Assembly (NCBI GenBank): GCA_012515725.1
Contig: JAAYXU010000221.1
Span: 1 to 9,820, forward strand
Length of the DNA: 9,820 bases
Reading direction: 5' to 3'
Source of the DNA: Clostridiales bacterium
Lineage (GTDB): Bacteria > Bacillota > Clostridia > Christensenellales > UMGS416
Shown here: piece after piece, positions 6,127-9,820 of the stretch
Position numbering within the stretch: position 1 is the first letter of the stretch
Layout of the letters: every line of letters starts with the position of its first letter
Made by a program: the position numbers and the translations under genes
Notes under the pieces: generated by a model
What the model was told of the DNA's origin: nothing
The model's database searches: none
Seen by the model: the letters and a program-made list of their open reading frames with translations, nothing else

Positions 6127-6680
6127 ATCGTATCCCTGCCTCCCGCAAGAGCGTTCCTGTTGCGGATAAAATAATCGACTGTGGACCAGAGTGTGAATAT
6201 AAGCGCGATATAGAGCGCCGCAGTTTCGAGCGGAAATGCCGTTATCGCGTTAAGTATCGGATCCCTTATGAGTATGAGTACGATGGCGGTGTCCTGGCTG
6301 ATGGTCTTGGCTTTTCCAAGCCAGCTGGCGGAAATGACCCGGCCGTTCGCGGAGACCGCCACTATGCGCAGCCCGCTCACGAGAAGCTCCCGGCCGATGA
6401 GCACGATCGTGATGAGCACATGCACCGCGCCCCGCTGCGTGAGCGGGACGAGCGCGGCCAGCACGATGAGCTTGTCGGCGATAGGGTCGAATACCTTGCC
6501 GAAGTTCGAGACATGGTTCTGCCTGCGGGCGATCCATCCGTCCAGTACGTCGGTGATCGCGGCGATGAAAAAGAGAAGCGCCGCCCACAGATCATGGTAA
6601 GCGAACGGGGCAAGCAACGTGAAAAGAAAGAACGGAACCACAATGATCCTCGCGAGCGTGATCTTATTTGCCAGCGTCAT
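6123..6680 (-). CDS. pgsA: CDP-diacylglycerol-glycerol-3-phosphate 3-phosphatidyltransferase
   Basis: A 185-residue integral membrane enzyme that transfers a phosphatidyl group from CDP-diacylglycerol to glycerol-3-phosphate. This is the committed step to phosphatidylglycerol. The full CDP-alcohol phosphotransferase signature is present: D47, G48, A51, R52, then G61, D65 and D69, with the extra aspartate D44. The aspartates bind the catalytic metal. Hydrophobic segments before and after give about five or six membrane helices, and the length fits the family. Two ATGs compete for the start. AGGAG (6690-6694) is 9 bases from the ATG at 6678-6680 but only 3 from the one at 6684-6686, so I chose the former, which begins MTLANKITLARI as is usual for PgsA. 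The gene overlaps the rimO end by 17 bases and the cinA start by 4. Confidence 0.96.
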   Translation of the reverse strand: MTLANKITLARIIVVPFFLFTLLAPFAYHDLWAALLFFIAAITDVLDGWIARRQNHVSNFGKVFDPIADKLIVLAALVPLTQRGAVHVLITIVLIGRELLVSGLRIVAVSANGRVISASWLGKAKTISQDTAIVLILIRDPILNAITAFPLETAALYIALIFTLWSTVDYFIRNRNALAGGRDTI

Positions 6681-8001
6681 GGGCATGTACTCCTATCCAG
6701 TCGTATTCCTCCACCGACTCTATCGCAACGCGTACGAACATGCCCGGCGACAGGGATTCGTCTGACCGGAAACGCACCGCGCTGTCGATGCCCGGAGCCT
6801 GGTACTCGGTCCGGCCCTCGTAGAGCCCCTCCCCGGTCACTGCCTCGACCAGAACCTCGTAGGTGCGTCCTATGTGACGCCGGTTCCACTGGCGCAGCAC
6901 CCGCTGCTGCGCTTCCATCAGGCGGTCGAGCCGCTCGCGCTTGACCTTCGCGGAGACCTGGCCGCGCATCCGCGCGGCGGCGGTTCCGTCCTCGGGGCTA
7001 TAGCGGAAAGCGCCCACATGGTCGAACGGATGATCCTCGACGAAGGAAACCAGCTCGCGAAACCGCGGCTCGGTTTCCCCCGGAAAGCCGACTATGTATG
7101 TGGTGCGCAGCGCGATATGCCTGTCAAGGCCCCGGAGCATCGCGTACATCGCCTCGATCCCGGCGCGGTCGCTCCTGCGGTTCATCGCGGACAGCACCGG
7201 ATCGGATATGTGCTGCAGCGGTATGTCCAGGTACGCGCACAGCCGGGGCTCCGATTCAAGCAGCGCGGCAAGCTCCCGGTCTACAAGTTCCGGATAGGTG
7301 TACAGCACGCGTATCCACTTAAGCTCCCGTATGCCGCACAGCGCTAAAAGGAGCTCCGCGAGCGCGGGCTTTCCGCCGCGGTCCATGCCGTAGCGCGTCG
7401 TATCCTGGGCCGTGACTATGAGCTCGCGCACGCCCCGGGCCGCCAGGGCCTCCGCCTCGCCTATAAGCTCGTCCGCTGGTCGGCTGCGGTAGCGCCCGCG
7501 TATCGCGGGAATCGCGCAGTAGCTGCAGCGGTTGTCGCAGCCCTCGGCGATCTTTATGTATGCCATATGGGGCGGCATAGTCAGTACGCGCTGCGCACAG
7601 CCGATTACCGACGTATGAACCTCGGTGTCCACTATCTTCTCCCCGGCCAGCGTCCGCTCCACATAGCGCACGATGTCGGGGTACTGCGTCACGCCCAGCA
7701 CGCAGTCGGCCTCGGGCAGATCGCGCCTGATTTCCTCCGGATACCGCTGGGACAGGCATCCTGAGACGATGAGGCGCGGACGCCGCCCAGACTTTTTATA
7801 CTGGGCCATCTCGAGTATCGTATCGACGGCCTCCGTTTTGGCGTCGGTAATGAACCCGCATGTATTAACGAGTATGACGTCGGCCTCCCCGGGGGTACCC
7901 ACCGCCCGGCATCCGGCCTGTGTGAGCGACCAGAGCATCGCCTCGGCGTCCACCTGGTTTTTCGGGCAGCCCAGCGATACGAGATAGATATTACAGTTCA
8001 T
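6664..8001 (-). CDS. rimO: Ribosomal protein S12 methylthiotransferase RimO
   Basis: A 445-residue radical-SAM enzyme that adds a methylthio group to an aspartate of ribosomal protein S12. The N-terminal UPF0004 domain has the three cysteines for the auxiliary iron-sulfur cluster: C12 (SLGCPKNQVD), C48 (VNTCGF) and C82 (SGCLSQRYPEE). The radical-SAM cluster is bound by C155, C159 and C162 (EGCDNRCSYCAIP). A C-terminal TRAM domain spans about 378-440. SLGCPKNQVD and the IPAIRGRYRSR stretch favour RimO over the tRNA-modifying MiaB. The ATG at 7999-8001 lies inside the end of ftsK (11-base overlap). There is no good Shine-Dalgarno before it, only GGA in a weak context, so translation probably depends on ribosomes finishing ftsK. 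Confidence 0.96.
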   Translation of the reverse strand: MNCNIYLVSLGCPKNQVDAEAMLWSLTQAGCRAVGTPGEADVILVNTCGFITDAKTEAVDTILEMAQYKKSGRRPRLIVSGCLSQRYPEEIRRDLPEADCVLGVTQYPDIVRYVERTLAGEKIVDTEVHTSVIGCAQRVLTMPPHMAYIKIAEGCDNRCSYCAIPAIRGRYRSRPADELIGEAEALAARGVRELIVTAQDTTRYGMDRGGKPALAELLLALCGIRELKWIRVLYTYPELVDRELAALLESEPRLCAYLDIPLQHISDPVLSAMNRRSDRAGIEAMYAMLRGLDRHIALRTTYIVGFPGETEPRFRELVSFVEDHPFDHVGAFRYSPEDGTAAARMRGQVSAKVKRERLDRLMEAQQRVLRQWNRRHIGRTYEVLVEAVTGEGLYEGRTEYQAPGIDSAVRFRSDESLSPGMFVRVAIESVEEYDWIGVHAHDAGK

Positions 8002-9820
8002 CGGCGTGATCCGTTCCGTTCACGATGGCAAGGCTCTCCATCTTGGACCTGAGTATCGGGCGCGGCTTGCTCCCGTCGGCCGGCCCTACGATACCCAGCT
8101 GCTCCATCTCATCGACCAGCCGCGCCGCGCGCGCGTATCCGACCCGCAGTCGGCGCTGCATCATCGATATCGACGCCTGCCCCTGCTCATGGACCACCTC
8201 GATGGCGTCGGTTATGAGCTCGTCGAGTCCCTGCGGGCCCATATCCTCGCCCTCGCCCGACACCTCACTTGAAAAGCTCTCGAGGTTCTTTATAATTTCC
8301 TCGTCGTATTCGGACTCTTCCTGCGCGCCCCGTATGAATGAAACGATGCTCTCAACCTCCGGCTCGTCCACAAACGCGCCCTGCACGCGGACAGGCTTCG
8401 GGCTGCTGCTGGGGTGGAAAAGCATGTCGCCGCGCCCCAGCAGTTTCTCCGCGCCTCCCATATCCAGTATGGTGCGCGAATCGGTCTGCGAATACACGGC
8501 AAAAGCGATCCGGGAGGGTATATTCGCCTTAATGACGCCGGTAATGACGTCCACTGACGGGCGCTGCGTCGCGATGACAAGATGCATTCCCGCGGCGCGG
8601 GCCATCTGCGCCAGACGGCAGATCGCGTCCTCGACCTCGGCGGGCGCTACCACCATAAGGTCGGCCAGCTCGTCGATGATTATGACTATCTGCGGCAGAG
8701 GCTCCTCGCCCGCCTCCTCGGCCAGCTGGTTGTACCGCGTCAGATCCCGGGCTTTTTTCTCCGCGAAGAGCTGATAGCGCCGCGTCATTTCCTGCACGGC
8801 CCAGTTGAGGGCGCCAGCCGCCTTCTTGGGGTCGGTGACCACCGGTATGAGCAGATGGGGGATGCCGTTGTACACGCTCAGCTCGACCACCTTGGGATCC
8901 ACCATTATGAGGCGCACCTCGTCGGGGCGGGCCTTGTAGAGGAGACTGACTATGAGGCAGTTGATGCACACGCTCTTTCCCGATCCGGTAGCGCCCGCGA
9001 TCATGAGGTGGGGCATTTTCGCAAGATCGGTGACGATGTTCTTCCCGGCGATGTCCTTACCCAGGCATACAGTTATCTTCGAGCCCGACTGCGTAAATGC
9101 GCTGCTCTCGATCACGTCACGCAGGAACACCGTCGATATGTCGGAGTTCGCGATCTCGATGCCAATGGCCGCCTTGCCGGGTATCGGCGCTTCGATGCGC
9201 ACGCCCCGGGCGGCCATATTGAGCGCGATGTCGTTTGAAAGATTGACGATCCGGCTAATCTTGACTCCCGGAGCGGGCTGCAGCTCGTAGCGGGTGATCG
9301 CCGGGCCGCGGCTTATTTGTATGACCTTGGCCGTGATGCCGAAGCTTAAAAGCGTATCCTCGAGCTTGCGCGCGTTTTCGAGGTAATCGTCCCGTGAGCC
9401 GCGCGCGCCCGGCGTTGCGGTGTGCAGCAGCTCTATGGGCGGAAATACGTATTCGCGCGGCGGGGGCGCGGCGACGCTGATATCGACAGGCTCCACCTTC
9501 CCCTGGGTCGCGGTCCGGGGCCTCTTCTCAGGCTCGGTATCGGGCAGTATCTTGATCTGCTCGTAGCGCTCCTCGTGCGCGGGCGCTTCGCTCCGGCGAT
9601 AGGGACGCAGGAAGTCCGGAATATCGCTGGGGGTCGCCTCGGGCTCGGGGGCCGGGCCGCCCGCGCGCGCGGCGTCCAGCTCGTGATCCACGATCCGGGG
9701 CGGCTCGCCGCTGAAAACCGACGAATCTATGAGCCTCAAGTCGGCTGCTTGCCTGCCGCGGGCGGGCTTGTCCAGATCCTCTACGTACAGCGACCGGGCG
9801 CGGTAATCCCGCGCTGTCGC
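7991..9820 (-). CDS. ftsK: DNA translocase FtsK/SpoIIIE (5' end outside window)
   Basis: The frame is open to the window edge, so the 609 visible residues lack the true start and the N-terminal membrane domain that anchors this protein at the septum. FtsK/SpoIIIE pumps double-stranded DNA as a hexameric motor, clearing chromosomes from division or sporulation septa. A proline-rich, charged linker (visible residues 1 to about 125) is followed by the alpha/beta motor. The motor has Walker A GATGSGKS (276-283), Walker B with D383-E384 in IIIDELADLMV, and ATQRPSVDVITG (417-428). The C-terminal gamma domain (about 530-590) is the winged helix that reads polarity sequences on the chromosome. A TTG at 9737-9739 is in frame but is internal, since 27 more open codons precede it. 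Sequence alone does not separate vegetative FtsK from sporulation SpoIIIE; B. subtilis has spoIIIE at the equivalent locus. The stop overlaps the rimO start. Confidence 0.97.
   Translation of the reverse strand, partial: ATARDYRARSLYVEDLDKPARGRQAADLRLIDSSVFSGEPPRIVDHELDAARAGGPAPEPEATPSDIPDFLRPYRRSEAPAHEERYEQIKILPDTEPEKRPRTATQGKVEPVDISVAAPPPREYVFPPIELLHTATPGARGSRDDYLENARKLEDTLLSFGITAKVIQISRGPAITRYELQPAPGVKISRIVNLSNDIALNMAARGVRIEAPIPGKAAIGIEIANSDISTVFLRDVIESSAFTQSGSKITVCLGKDIAGKNIVTDLAKMPHLMIAGATGSGKSVCINCLIVSLLYKARPDEVRLIMVDPKVVELSVYNGIPHLLIPVVTDPKKAAGALNWAVQEMTRRYQLFAEKKARDLTRYNQLAEEAGEEPLPQIVIIIDELADLMVVAPAEVEDAICRLAQMARAAGMHLVIATQRPSVDVITGVIKANIPSRIAFAVYSQTDSRTILDMGGAEKLLGRGDMLFHPSSSPKPVRVQGAFVDEPEVESIVSFIRGAQEESEYDEEIIKNLESFSSEVSGEGEDMGPQGLDELITDAIEVVHEQGQASISMMQRRLRVGYARAARLVDEMEQLGIVGPADGSKPRPILRSKMESLAIVNGTDHADEL

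Overview
The window is a chromosomal segment of a GC-rich Firmicute. The most likely group is a GC-rich member of Clostridia or a relative, inferred from gene order and protein similarity; I could not run a phylogeny. Every gene I can support lies on the minus strand, so transcription runs from position 9820 towards position 1. In transcription order the genes are ftsK/spoIIIE (5' end outside the window), rimO, pgsA, cinA, recA, rny, a PspC-domain membrane protein gene, a marR-family regulator and an ABC exporter subunit (3' end outside the window). The run from ftsK to rny is a familiar conserved block in Firmicutes.

Positions 9820-4876 hold four tightly packed genes (ftsK, rimO, pgsA, cinA). 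Each overlaps the next by 4 to 17 bases, so they look like one translationally coupled operon. They cover chromosome translocation, methylthiolation of ribosomal protein S12, phosphatidylglycerol synthesis and pyridine-nucleotide salvage. recA then has its own promoter, with a LexA-type SOS box over the -35 element. rny (RNase Y) has its own near-consensus promoter and an 83-base leader. It ends in a clear intrinsic terminator at 1963-1992, which closes the housekeeping block.

Positions 1909-1 are accessory. They hold a small PspC-domain membrane protein and a marR-ABC exporter pair. The pair is driven by a fully consensus promoter (TTGACA, 16 bases, TATAAT) embedded in a double palindrome that looks like a MarR operator. 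This suggests an autoregulated, ligand-inducible efflux module. The exporter's ATPase domain, and possibly a second half-transporter, would lie beyond position 1.

I found no mobile elements, CRISPR arrays, RNA genes or obviously novel system. No stretch longer than 300 bases lacks a gene. The most informative signals are regulatory: the marR operator/promoter, the SOS box at recA, the rny promoter with its non-AUG start, and the overlap chain in the housekeeping operon.
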